Below, one piece after another: positions 13,301-25,366 of a stretch of DNA of 64,000 bases. Source of the stretch: Malurus cyaneus samueli (lineage: Eukaryota; Chordata; Aves; Passeriformes; Maluridae); contig CM019237.1 of NCBI GenBank assembly GCA_009741485.1, positions 51,088,050 to 51,152,049 of the forward strand, given 5' to 3'. Each line of letters opens with the position of its first letter. Within the stretch, counting starts at the first letter, position 1. Below the pieces are notes generated by a model. The model did not search any database and was not told the origin of the DNA. It saw only the letters and a program-made list of their open reading frames with translations. A program made the position numbers and the translations under genes.

Positions 13301-13541
13301 TATTCCATTTCCAGTAATATGCACTATAATTATTTGGCTTATCACTTTTCTGGAAAGCCTGGTGCTTTGTACTTGGGGAGGACAGAAGGAGTATTAATGT
13401 AGTGTGATACCTGATATCAAACTCCATTTGCTCTGTGGTGTCTGGAATTGTTTGGAGGTTACTGTAGATTTCATCTTCTGGTGCTCCATTGGTGTAGCTG
13501 GAGAGGACAAAGTGCCTGGGGATTCTCCTTATTTGAGACAT
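10321..13541 (-). CDS. BIK: BCL2-interacting killer (BIK)-like, BH3-plus-tail-anchor protein, 4 coding exons
   Basis: Assembled here from four minus-strand exons: 13541-13411, 12191-12090, 11067-10956 and 10416-10321. Junction phases agree (2, 2, 0) and the total is 441 bases, 146 aa. Acceptors are pyrimidine-rich (for example TTGTTGCAG before exon 2, CTTCCCACAG before the last exon). Donors are GTATCA, GTAAGT and GTATGC. The ATG has A at -3. The protein has a 44-residue leader, a BH3 helix QLALIGDEFNRRY (residues 52-64), a helical segment with WIIGHGGW at 108-115 resembling a BH2, and a hydrophobic C-terminal tail (about 128-142) ending six residues after WW. Human BIK is 160 aa with the same layout, and the position and strand between MCAT and TTLL1 match human BIK. 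It should promote BAX/BAK-dependent apoptosis from the ER or mitochondrial membrane. The BH3 is closer to BAK than to mammalian BIK. No BH1 exon is seen. A possible ATTAAA signal lies at 9920-9915 (minus). Confidence 0.8.
11461..11515. repeat. (TTATG)n pentanucleotide microsatellite
   Basis: Imperfect tandem TTATG/TATGT units, purest at about 11498-11514, inside intron 3 of the BIK gene. Confidence 0.8.
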
Positions 13542-13547
13542 CTTACT

Positions 13548-16500
13548 CTGCAACAAGTCATGAAAGAAAACCTCATGGCTTCATATTATGCAATGTCTTT
13601 TCAGTATGAAAATTGTGTAAAGCACTCTTAAAGATATTCTTTTTATTTCTCCATTCAGAGCACGAGTGTTGCTAAGATAACTATTTTGAGAGCAAAGGAA
13701 AGTTTCAGTGACCCAACAGATGTCCAGCAATTCATACATGCAGCGTTTAGATGGCTGCTATTTTATATTGGCTCAAAACAACATAGAAATAGGAAAATCT
13801 CGATAAATATAACTAGTGCAGACAAGTATAGTTTCTCAGTAGTTCCACTTAGTACAAGATACTTTCCTTGATTGTTTGCAACAACCTGCCTGACATTAAA
13901 TCACTCTAACCCATGGAGATCCTCAGGCAGCAAAGTATCTAAAACAAACTTGAACAGGTTTCCCTAAGTCTTTAATTCAAGTCCAAGTTTACACATCTTC
14001 AGCTGGAGGCCACCACCATGGAAATTGCAAGCAACTCATCACAGAAACAGAATAAAACAAAGATTTAAACCCATTAATAGCTTTTCATATGGAAGAGCAG
14101 ACAGTAGGAACAACTAAAATCAGTGGAGTTGCCTACTTGTACAATGGGAAATTTATTCACAACCAGTACCCAGGCTCTTCTGCATATGCACCTCCTAGGA
14201 GGGTATTGTCTTCTCCATGAAATGAATAGCAAAATTTAATAGGTTTCAGCACACGTACCTTGTGTGTAATAATGCAAGTGTTTGGAAAACAGAGAGCAGT
14301 GTATGGAGAGCAGACCTGATGTTTTTGTAGTCATTAGGATTGTTTTATTTGGTTTATCAAGGGAAACAACATCAGAGCTGTGGACAGTGAGTATTCCAAA
14401 CTACACATGCCCTTGGGCAGGTAACACTTCTGCCCCTGGGATATTTGCTGCAGTGGAAGGCTCTGCCTCATGATGAACTTAATTACAACTTTCTGGAGAT
14501 GCTCTGGTTTTGTCTGGCATTGGTTTTGGTCAGCTTTTTTATGGTTTCTTTGCTTCCTGGCTCCATCATGAAAAACATGATCCCTTTGGGTGATGGAATA
14601 ATCCTGGACAGCAACAAAGAGGAGTTCTGCTGGCTGGATTTCTTTTTCATTTTAAACACACACTCAGCAGGTCAAATGAATAAAACTCAAACAAAATATT
14701 CTCAGAAATTAAACTAAACCGAGCAAAAGGCAATGTCACAATGCTGCTTGGTGTGAACTTGGTTTGCCACATTGCTGCAGTCTTGTAAATTTTTATTATA
14801 CTTGGGAGGAGGTTAGGGCCTTTGTGATCTTCTTTCAATATTTAGATGAAGTTTACGTTTTCCACAAAGCAAAATTATTCATAATAATGTGTATACATTA
14901 CTGCATAAGCAAACTCACAAAAATGCGATACTAAAGAAATGAAAATATACTTGTTTTACAGAAGTGTAGGATCCCCTTACTGAAGTTTGATGGGGCTGGA
15001 GAAAAGCATGCTGCAGACTAGTGTCAGCTGGTAGATATTATGTGTTTGTAACAGTTTGTAGTTTCATCTCCTGTATTTTTTCCTTCTATTTGTAGCATTT
15101 CTGCTTTACTCACAAAGATGTTTGTAATTTAGGATTTTTAATATATTCAGAGTTCTGAAGAGCTGTGTAGTTTAGCAGTGACAAAGAGAAGCTGGGATCA
15201 CGTCTTCTGAATTTTATTGAAACAACTGTGAGCAGAGTTGCGTGACCCAACCCTCTGAGAGGAAATACTGCAGCCTTCCTTACAAAGGAGCACCTATCTG
15301 AACATATTTTACAGGTGAGTGAAAAGGCTTATTTAATTCGGATAATCTTCTTAAAAAAAGAGTTAGCAGTTTTAGGTGGTAGATTTGTTTCAAAAGATTC
15401 CCTGTTCTGTTGCTGTGTGTCTCTCTCCTCCATCTGAAAAAATCAGGAAAAAAAGGGTGATGTCCATAGAGGAACTATGTGCATTCCAGCACCATACCTG
15501 ATTTCCAGATACCCAGTCACCCCAAAGACTTTGTAGCTCTAATCAGCTGCCAAGGCTTCATACACACTTCGGAGTGAAGCTGTATCACTTTAAAACAATC
15601 CATTTTCACTGGAGCAGATACTTGAAGGACTCTTCCATTTCCCAGGGGAACATCTAGACCAGTGGGTTACTGGGTGTAGTGGTGGCCAAGGGCTGATCAC
15701 ATTCCCACAAGTGCATGCCTGTCCCTTTTTGGTGCAAGGTCCAATGTGACACTACAGCAGTATGGACTGGGAGACCCAGGGCAGCTCTTGGTTTGAGAAC
15801 TCCACCACAGCTCAGGCAGGAGCTCCAAGGTATCCTGTAGATCCATGAATGAGAAACTGGGAATAGCAGAGCAAGGTTTGGAGGATCCCAGGGATGCTGA
15901 AGTATTCCCTTGGACATTTAAAGTGTCAGTTCTCTGGATGCAGTTAATCTCAGTAGGCTGCATAGAGAAACAAAGCACGCAGTGTTGGACTTTTGGAGGT
16001 TTAACAACCCAACTGTTGGGTTCACACGTACAAAGTAAACATCTAAGGATGTAGTGGTGTACTCCTGTAGCCTGTGGGTACCAATGGAAATGTATTAATT
16101 GTGTTTCTTCACATCTTGTAAAGTTGTTAGATGTTATCTAGTGAAACAAGTATTATAGTGGATAAAATGTAGTAAGACCAAGTACAAAAAGTCAGCTGTC
16201 TCCTGCACATGTATTACTAACTCTTTTTAGCTTTCACAATGACACAGTGAGGGGAAAAAAGTACTAAAAAAAGGTATTTTCTTTTTCTCTTTTTTCCTCT
16301 TCTTCGTTTCTAGACTCAGTGCTAGTTTCACATTCGTGGGACCATATAACGGAAATGTCTATATCTGTATGAGATGAAAACTGTGTCCTGAAAAAGACCT
16401 ATAATAAGTCAACGCAGTACAGAACTCAGACATGTAAACAAACCATACAATACCAAACAAAAGCCCGAAGTGCAACATATGCTACCTCACACCTGTTACC

Positions 16501-19500
16501 ATGATAATACCTTCTTCCCACATCCTAAAAAAGACACTGTTGTAGTTGTTGGGTTATGTTCTCCACAGCTCAGCTGCAGCCTCGTGTGTTGGCTTTGTCC
16601 ACCAAGCTGTCTCAATGCAAGGCCCATCCAACAAGGAGGGGCATTAAAATGTATTTTACAGCATGGACAGTACTGAGGCAAATGCAGTCCGCTAGGGCCA
16701 CTGTCTTGGAGATGCACAGGATGGGACTAATTTGGTTTCAAAGCAAAGCTTAGCAATTATCTTCTTGAGAATTACCTATCTTGAGACCATTTATTGATTT
16801 CTGTCATAATTTTTAAAATCTGCATGTATAGGTATAATGTAGAAATGCACTTAAACACTACATTAATACGGATCTGTTCTGTTCCTCAGGTTTGGACCTG
16901 TGCAGAGCTGGTCAAGAGGAGCGCGTATCACACTCCACAGGCCCTTCTGGTTCTCCACAGCAGGATTTGTTATACTTCTACCATCCGTCTCACCCTTTCC
17001 TTCTTTCCCTCATTTATACAGAAAGAAAAGGCAAACTGACTTCAGTTTACAGAAACCAAAGAGGTTATATGCATTTGTGAGTAATTGCTTGTGATTCAGA
17101 GAGTAAATGATCATAACTGAATCCTCCCAAAACTTCTGAGGAGGCATCGACAGGACCCCATGCCAGCAGCAGAGATAATTTCCAAACTAGCAACCAGATC
17201 AAAAAAGCTTAAGCTTCCTGGTAAAGCTTAAAGCTTAGTTTCAATGTGAAATGCCTTCAGCAGAATAAATAATGTATTTCAAGTCAAATACATACTTAAT
17301 GTTCAGATGAAAAGAGACTTAGATCCAAATTTTTAAAAACGGCTCTCCAAATGCCTAACTATATGATGGAAATTATAGCAATTTATGAACACAAGTATGA
17401 TTGAATAATGAAGCATCTTCAGTAGAAAGATCATGTTGACATTGTCTTTACTTTGCATAGTCAAGTGGTTTTGTTTGTGAGAGATTTTTTTAACCTAGCA
17501 AAACAGAACAGAAAATCTTGAAAAAGGAACATTGCTAAACCAGGCAGATCAGCAGGTGAATTGGGGAAAACAAAAGAATCTGAAATTTGCTTGTAGTCAG
17601 TTCAATTAAATTTGCTGTGTTTTTAAGACAGGCACAACGATACTGCAGTATAATGCACTGAATGCATTAATTATAGATCCTGTGTTATCCTTGTGTATTT
17701 TACAACTTATCTATGCAGTTTATGTACACTTTGTCTTACACATACAATCTTACATATTTTATGCACATGTGACACAGTAAAGCTATAAATAATAATATAT
17801 GATTTACTATGTTCCAAAACTGGTTATGAAAGCAGAAAAGCACTATTGATAATCTAATTCCAGTGTTCAGGCTCAAAATTCCTAGCACCCATGTACACAA
17901 ATATGGATTTATGGCATTTATTAAGGACCCCTGTCCTCCACCCCCAGGGTATCAAACCCTATCTCAAACTGTTTCAGATTCTACCAGGTGCCCATGCAAA
18001 CTAAATTTAAATGAAAAGCAAACAAAGGCTTGGTTGTTTGCATATGTATCTCCAATCCATAGCCACCTCTTTCAAAACATGACATCATCCTCACTCCTGC
18101 GAGCACAAATCTCTGTGCTATTTTACAAGGACAAGTCTTGGACATAATGACTGGAGATTAAGAGCTAGTTAAGGTTTCAGAGAAACAGGAATATTGGGCA
18201 TGCAGCAAGGATACACTATTTAAGATCTCAGGCATTTTTTTTGTTTTGTTTTCTTTAGATTTTGGGCTCTTCTATGAGCTCTGTCAGATGAGCAGCAGTT
18301 GCCCTCGGCCTCTGGCTCTCTTCCCTTGCAGGTCAGATTCTGTGAGCCGTGGGCAGCACACACCTCATGGGCACCAGCACATCCCTGACCCTCCCCTCAC
18401 AGGGAAACCTGCCTTTGGAATCACCACAGCTCATGGCAAAATGTTACAAGGTAACCATCAGCCATCTGAGTTTATTTTAAAAGATGAGACGTTAAGTCAT
18501 CATTACTCATTTTGGCATAGCACAGGTAAATTAACCCAGGTTGCAAGGTGAACTCTTAAACCAGTGCCAGGTCAAGGGGCAAAGATAAATTAATTCTTTG
18601 TCTCATACCATGTTCTCAGACAGCTTAACATCAATGACCTTGGAGACTGTTTACACAAAACACTTCTTAATATTGCCTCAAACAGTTATTAAAGGACACT
18701 TCGTAAATCTACAAAATACACACTCTACTTCTTACATTTTACTTCATTTATGTTTTATGCTCAGTAAGTTAGTATGATAACATGCCTTCTCTGGGAATTC
18801 AATGGAGGTTCTCTTACTTCAAAACAGGATAGGAATTAAGCATTTGATAATATTTAAACATTAAAAATGTGTTCCTTAAGCAAGTTCTGTAAGCTTGGTA
18901 TCAAAAGAAATACATACAGCAGATTTTAAATGGAGCAAACCTTTTATAGTACTGATATTTTGTACTTCATTCTCTGACAAAAATGTTTAAGGGGCTCTGA
19001 TTGGGTCAAGACTTCAAGAATCTCAAGATTTTTATGTATCATCAGCAGTTGCATGTTATCTGTAAGAGCACTCAGAGCATCAATTCTTACTGTGATAGAG
19101 ACTGTGACTGTAGAGAACAAGCTATTTCCCCCTTAAGAAGTATATAGTACAGTTATGTCTGCAATGAAATATAAAGTATTATTTTCCTTAAAGGGTCTAC
19201 TGATTCCTTCAGTGCTCACAAATATATTTCAATGGCTTCTAAACTGAAACAAGAAACAAGGAGTGTCTGCTTTTAGTAAATTAAACATTGAATTCCCAAG
19301 AGGTTTCATGGGAAGCACTAAGAACATTGAAGGGAAAAATATATTGATACCACACAGAAACGATTTCTATTAAAAAAACCCCAAACCACAAGCATATTCT
19401 GCCACATTTGTTTTGGTTTGGGTGTTTTTGTGACAGAACCACCTATCTCCCTTTGCTCTAATTGTTTATAAGGAGTTAAGGTTTAGATCAAGTCAGAAAG

Positions 19501-21298
19501 ATTCTGCTCTAACATTTACATTTCCTTTTCAAAACATCTTCTGCCTTTGTGCTCCTCTGTCTCACCAAAAGGTCAAGATTCTTATACAATAAATAAGAAT
19601 TTGCTTACAATTGTTACTTGAATTGCACGGCCAAGTTGTAGGAGGCAAATATGACAACATATATAGTTCAATAATCTGTGAATGAACCATTAAGTAAAGG
19701 AAAAATGTTTCTTTATTTACATTTATTCCAAAATCTCATGATTTTTCTTTTTTTTTGAAAACTCCTAAAATAATGATGCAGACAGAAAAGTTGGTGGTAG
19801 TGTTCAGAAAAGTTTGTGCAATCCTCCTAATTATTAACAGAATTACATAGTAAAATTTGAATCCTTTCAATCAAATTGAAAAAAAAAATTATGTTAGAGA
19901 CCTTGTTCAACCACCCCATCCACCTGAATGTTGAAGTACCTGCAATGAACCTGCTGCCACCCACAGCAAGCAGATTACTGGATACATGCCTTGCTATCAA
20001 ATGTAAAATTCAGCGATGCTGGTCACTAAGGTCATAACCTATAAAAATACTGAGGCAGATGCCGGGCTTCAATGAATAAAATAACATTTAAAATTTAAAC
20101 TTAATAATTCATATTATTTAAAAGTTGGCACACTTTGGATAGCTGCATTTTCTCTCATCTCATCCCCTTAGCACAGCGCAGCAGCCACACTGTCACCTTG
20201 CACCTCCAGCCTGTCCCATTTAGCAGGGATACTTTATTGGACTTGTGGTCAGAAAACTCATCATCTTCTATGACCTTTGGTGGTCATCTTCCACTGATGC
20301 CTCTGAGATCCTAGTTACTGCTGTCACATTGGGAAGGTGACAGAAACTGTTGATATCCAAGAACACTGTGACGGTAGGTCTAAGAACTCCAAGTTAACTC
20401 ACTATTTACTCCTTGCTCTGCACATCAGCATAGAGAATTAAAATGCCCCACTGTTCACAATTCTATTTAGGCTTCCTGTATTGGGTCAAGATCACAGTTC
20501 CAATTCGACTCCCACCAGCTCTTGCTTTGCCCATCAGGCTCTCACCCTGCAGAAGCTGAGGGCACTCAATTTTTCTTAGTCTGCTCTGAATGGTCTTATG
20601 GTCAATGGCCTATTGATACAGAAATCATTGAAAATAACTACCACAGACACTGACCAAACAGGTGAAGCAGGAAATTCTGTTAAATTTCTTCTTTCAGAGA
20701 TATAGTATTTCTACAGAGATGACATTTAGACATCACAAGGTATCAAACACCTTGAGTAAACATTGAATTTCTTCACCATTACACTCTGTGCTCTCATTCA
20801 ACTGACATGCATTAAACGAAAAAAGAAATATTGTATGCACAATATGTTAATTCAAAATAACATTGTCCATGTACCTGTGACAAAAAAATGACAATGGAAT
20901 CTACTCTGTCTTGTTACATGTATCTTTCTGCTACAGCCTTGAGAAGCAATCTCAGGCTAATACTTTCCACTTAAACAACTAGATATCTGTTTAGTCACAG
21001 AACTGAGCACGCTGCTGAAATCACTCCTCGTGAAATGACTTAAACATTACTGAGTATACACGGCTGTACAGATTTCTGTATCCATCTCTGCTATAGCAGA
21101 TTATTCCTGTTATCAATATCATCGTTGTAAGGGTACACAGATATAGTAAACTACTTATTCGGGTATATTTTTATATGTTTAACACTGGCAATATATATTT
21201 TGCTATATATCTTGAACTTTTTTTGAGGGCTTATTTCCTGCTTTGCTAAGAGTGAAAGTACACGCAATCCGCTCCTCATTTGCTTAGAATACCGTAGT
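13548..21298. other. Probable BIK intron 1, no other gene seen
   Basis: AT-rich sequence between the acceptor of the first coding BIK exon (exon starts at 13547 on the minus strand) and the CpG island near 21.3 kb. No coding exon was recognised on either strand. A T-rich tract ending in AG at 18239-18262, followed by an open stretch and a GTAACC, looks exon-like on the plus strand but has no recognisable product. Confidence 0.45.
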
Positions 21299-22110
21299 TC
21301 AATACAAAGCGCACGGGTGCTTGCAGCATCCTTTGGAAGGGCACACGGCTGAGCATCCGGGGCGCTCCCTGCTTCCCGCGGGCACGGCGGCTTCGGCCGC
21401 TCGCTCCGCTAGCAGCGTGGACCCCCGTCCGCCGCGTTTGTTAAATGACATCGATCCCTCCTCCCGAAGCCGATGATGCTGCGGCGCCAGCGCCAGTGAA
21501 GGTGCTGCCCGTGGAAACGTCCCGGGACATAGCGCGAGGCCGGGCGCGCAGGTGAAGCGGCGGGTCCCGGCACCGCCAGCAGCCCTCGGTACCCCGCAGC
21601 GCCCCACGACAGCAGCCTGGGTCTGCCCAGAGCCCGGCCGGGTCCTCCCGGTCCCCCCAAGGGAAAGGCGCCGCGCGCCGCCCGTGTCCCGCCGGACCCC
21701 GCCGCTCACCTCGGCCCGGAGTCCCCGCCGCGCCGCGGGCACAGAGCAAGCAGAGGGGCTCCCCGCGCCCCCGCGCCGGCCACTCACGGCGGCGATAGTG
21801 CCTGACTGCCCCTTGTCCGCCCGCGCCCCGCCCCGGCTCGGCCGCACCGCCCCGCCCCGCCGGGGACACCGCCACCTCCGTTCGCCCGCCCGCCCGGCCG
21901 CTGCCGGCGCCACGGGAAGCGCCGCGGGGGGAGCGGGGCTGGCGGCGCTGTGCGTGCGTCCCCGCCCGCAGGCAGCCGGTGAGGCCGGGATGGCCCCGTG
22001 GATTCACCGCCCCTCGGTGGGACAGCGGCCATGGTGGAATGGACCCCTGCGTGGCCATGGGACGCCACGACCCCCTGGCCACCACGCTACTCTGGCCGCC
22101 ACGGCGTACA
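21299..22110 (-). promoter_or_regulatory. BIK: CpG island, candidate BIK promoter and non-coding exon 1
   Basis: Abrupt GC- and CpG-rich block. On the minus strand it has two good splice donors: GAG followed by GTGAGCG (exon end at 21710) and GCC followed by GTGAGTG (exon end at 21788). Human BIK has a non-coding first exon, and this is the only CpG island between MCAT and TTLL1 not already used by a gene. Assignment to BIK is an inference; a separate non-coding RNA is possible. Long open frames across it are GC-driven and show no family resemblance. Confidence 0.45.
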
Positions 22111-22199
22111 CGAGCTTTGCGCTCACGCCGATGGAGATGCCAAGGTGTGAGAGTGCCCTGCGGACCCCTTCTGCCGAAGGAGCCCTGTTCCAAATGGCT

Positions 22200-24380
22200 G
22201 CCCTTGTCTCTTAAGTGGGCCCATGTGTTTTTTTCAGCACACTGAAAAACCCACGCTGGGCTTTGGTTTTGAAATGTGGTGTGTGTTCACTTTTAAACAG
22301 GGAGGAGCAGGCTTTCCTCTTAGTTAAGTTTAGCAGAAACAATTAATATGCACCTGCATCCGCAACTGTCTTGGGGGTATGTGGGGAAAAAGAGTGTGGG
22401 GCAGAGGCAGGAGAAGCCCTGGCAGCACAGCCAATGCAGAATTACAGAAAGGTTAAAGAGACAGAGATCTGCTGAAACGCTACTGACACCTTGCCCAAAA
22501 GGTTTAGTGAGGTCATGGGACTTTCGGTGTTTTGCTTTTGTGCTGGCGATAGCAGTGTTATGATTAAGTCAGTATCACCCATCACTAGAGAGCACAGTGC
22601 ACTGCACAAGAGCTTTAAAGAACCAAACACCCTATTGCTCCACACTTTATTGTCATGTCAAACAGGAGACTTTACCGGTTCATGTTTGAGAGTGAACTTT
22701 GCCCACTATTTATAGTATGATTTCATCTCTCTGAGTGAAGGCAAACACCAGGAGAAGCAGAACAGCAGCACAGACACAACACTCCACCTGGAGCTGGGAT
22801 GTCCTTAAGCCTTCCACGGCTAAGTTTTTAAATGTAAAAAAAGTGTGTGTGTGAGTGCGTGCATTTGTCCTATGCAAACCACTTCTCTCAGCACTGTGCG
22901 GTATAACCCCCTTTTGTCTCTGTGCTCTGTACAAGAGGCTTACTCATCTGTAAAATGAACATGACAAAGCTTATCTTCCAACTCATGCCAAGGACTGTGC
23001 TGTGTTTACATTTGCACATACTAGATGAAAATTGCCTCGAAGGTACAATATAACAAAAGGGAAATCAACCTCTGTACTATCACTTCTTGCCATGACTTTT
23101 CTTCTATTTACCCATTCTTTCAATTTTTGTATTTACTTTGCTTCAAGTCAGTAATAGTTCCCCTTTCGAAACCAGGCTGACTTTTGCACGTACAGGTAAC
23201 CTTGCGAGTTGCCTCAAGCTTAAAATAAAGTACCCAAATGTCATCATAGGAGTCATTTCTGTCTCAAAGATAGCACACCCGTGCTGCCACAGCATTTCCT
23301 GATACAATAATAGTAAGCTCAGCATCACTGAGCTGCTCTCAAATTAACCCCCACTTCCCTTGTTTTAACAATAATGTTACAAAGTGGAGATGCCTCAATA
23401 TTGAAAACTACAGCTTCTATTATTAGCTGTGATGTAATACTGTCAATGTAAATTTCAGAGACAACAAAAAAACAGCTTACATACTATGAAACTGTAACAT
23501 CAATTAAGGCCTGTTGAACTAAGATAAAAAACTCTTATATTAAAAAACAAGAACAACAAAAACCCCAAACCAACTGTTTCTGTCCCTTAATGAAATAATA
23601 TATTTAAAAAGTGTTTCTTCTTTTCAGCTTTCCTCTGAGGTATGATGGATGCAGGGACAAAAAAGGATTGTTAGCAAAGAGAAGATTCAGGTTCACTTTT
23701 CTTGCTATCAGCTGCCACAGCAGACATACCTTCTTGATCGAAAGAAGGCTATGAAGGTTGTTCTCTTCTGCTGCCAGAGGTATTGTTGTACTAGGAAATT
23801 TCCATTGCACGTGGCCATGCATGTGACACTGCATTTTGCAGCTGCTTTCATGGCTAAACTAGGGAATATTTAATAGCTCCAGTAATATTAATTATTAAAT
23901 TTAACTCTTTCCTTGTAGTCACATCCTTGAAACAGCCTATTCCCATAGCATGATCTGGCAAATCATAAAGAATATTTATTCTATTCAGATTATTTGGGGA
24001 ATTAAGGCTCTTAGGAAATATAGATCTCATACAGTATCAGTTATTTGCCCGACTCCAACACACTACAAGGTGCTTATTTCATTGTGTCTTAGTGTATCTA
24101 TTTTTTAGGGAGTAATTTGTCTTACAGAGACAAATCAAGTCTCCCTCAAAGATTCTTCAGGTTTCTGGCATACACTATGTAATACTTTATTGTTTTGTAC
24201 GGAGCCTGTCACAAAATGATCTTAATATATGGCAGGTGTCTTAACATGTCTCTTTGGAATGAATTTTGCATGTGTAAGTCTGGCTTCTCTGCACAGGAGC
24301 TAACACTGTAACTTCTTAAGTACTATTTTTCTTACCCAGCTTTCACTATGAATTATAGTTGTTGACCATGTTGTTGTCAT
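22200..24380. other. Spacer between BIK and TTLL1, no gene seen
   Basis: AT-rich head-to-head spacer upstream of the candidate BIK promoter and the TTLL1 promoter. A short GT-rich run lies near 22842-22862. No coding sequence or RNA gene is recognised. Confidence 0.5.
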
Positions 24381-24386
24381 CGGCAC

Positions 24387-24553
24387 AGGTTGCCCAGAGC
24401 TGTGCCTCTCTCATCCTTAGAAGTATCCACGGCCAGGCTGGACAGAGCTTGGAGCAACCTGGAATAGTGGAAGGTGTCCCTGCCCATGGCAAAGGGTGGG
24501 ACTGGATGGGCTCTAAAGTCCCCTCCAACCCAAACCAGTCTGGGATTCTGTGA
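24387..24553 (+). mobile_element. CR1 LINE 3' end fragment
   Basis: The order of words is that of the avian CR1 3' end: GGTTGCCCAGAGCTGTG, then GGCCAGGCTGGACAGAGCTT, GAGCAACCTGG, GGAAGGTGTCCCTGCCCATG, and finally TCCAACCCAAACCAGTCTGG with an ATTCTGTGATG end. CR1 copies are typically 5'-truncated with short direct tail repeats and no poly(A). This copy is well preserved, so relatively young. Confidence 0.92.
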
Positions 24554-24899
24554 TGAAATTTTTGTGTGAAAATGTGCATGCTTCCTTTGGACAGTATCTG
24601 TATAAAAACAGCTATTCCTACAGCTGTATGACCATGAACATTTTAACACCTGATGGGCTCAAACTCTGTCCTGAGCTTTGGTATCTGAGTGTCCCTGTGG
24701 GTTTTACACTCTGAGAACATCCAGGAAGGTTTTGTCACGCGATGGCCTTCCGCAAACCCCCATTTACTCACGAAGTGATGTTTGTTAGGAACTTGTTTCC
24801 TGAAATGGGGCATGCCCAGGCCGCAGAGGCCTAAGATCAAAACGTCTCCAGATAGCAGAGACAAGGCTGAGGTGGTGGGCGGGTTTCGGGGGTTTTCCC

Positions 24900-25112
24900 G
24901 TCAGAACTGCAGCACATTCCTGTCCCTCCGAAGAGCACCGCCCCGGGCCTCGCCAGGCTCCCCGGCCACACCCGCAGCCCGCCCTGCAGACAACATGGCC
25001 GGCGGCGGCCCCTCAGCCCCGCCCCGGGGCGGTGACCGGAACGGGCGGGGCCATGGCGGCGGCGGGCGGGACGGCGGGCCTGAGGGAGCGGCGGCCGCGC
25101 TCCCGCCGGCAG
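24900..25112 (+). promoter_or_regulatory. TTLL1: TTLL1 CpG-island promoter and non-coding exon 1
   Basis: GC-rich block with GC boxes (CCCCGCCCC, GGGCGGGG at about 25020-25050) and an ETS-type CCGGAA at about 25036-25041, no TATA. It contains an excellent donor, CCGGCAG followed by GTGAGCG, giving an exon end at 25112. The acceptor at 28196 (or alternatively 28212) joins it to the first coding exon. The exact transcription start is unknown. Confidence 0.7.
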
Positions 25113-25300
25113 GTGAGCGCAGGGCGCGGGGCGGGTCGCGGGTGGCCGTACTCCCCCCGACACCCCTCTATACACCCACGGCCCTCTACACATATCCCCA
25201 ATCCCATCCCCTTCTGCACACCCATAGCTATCCCAACATACACACCCCATACACACCCCCTGACACAACACACCACACACGCCACACTTCCATATCACAC

Positions 25301-25366
25301 TCCATACACACTCCATACACACTCCATACACACTCCATACACACTCCACACACACTCCACACACAC
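25301..25366. repeat. 11-bp minisatellite (TCCATACACAC)n
   Basis: Six tandem units start at 25301, 25312, 25323, 25334, 25345 and 25356; the last two carry TCCACACACAC. It is embedded in a wider C/A-rich, CACA-rich stretch at about 25155-25440, just downstream of TTLL1 exon 1. Confidence 0.9.

Noticed and set aside
18246..18551. Exon-like plus-strand stretch after a long T-rich tract ending in AG
   Set aside because: No recognisable protein, no partner exons and no promoter; possible non-coding RNA exon only.
25031..25042. Possible RFX X-box (GTGACC..GGAAC) in the TTLL1 promoter
   Set aside because: Only one half-site fits the consensus. Attractive for a cilium gene but not supported.
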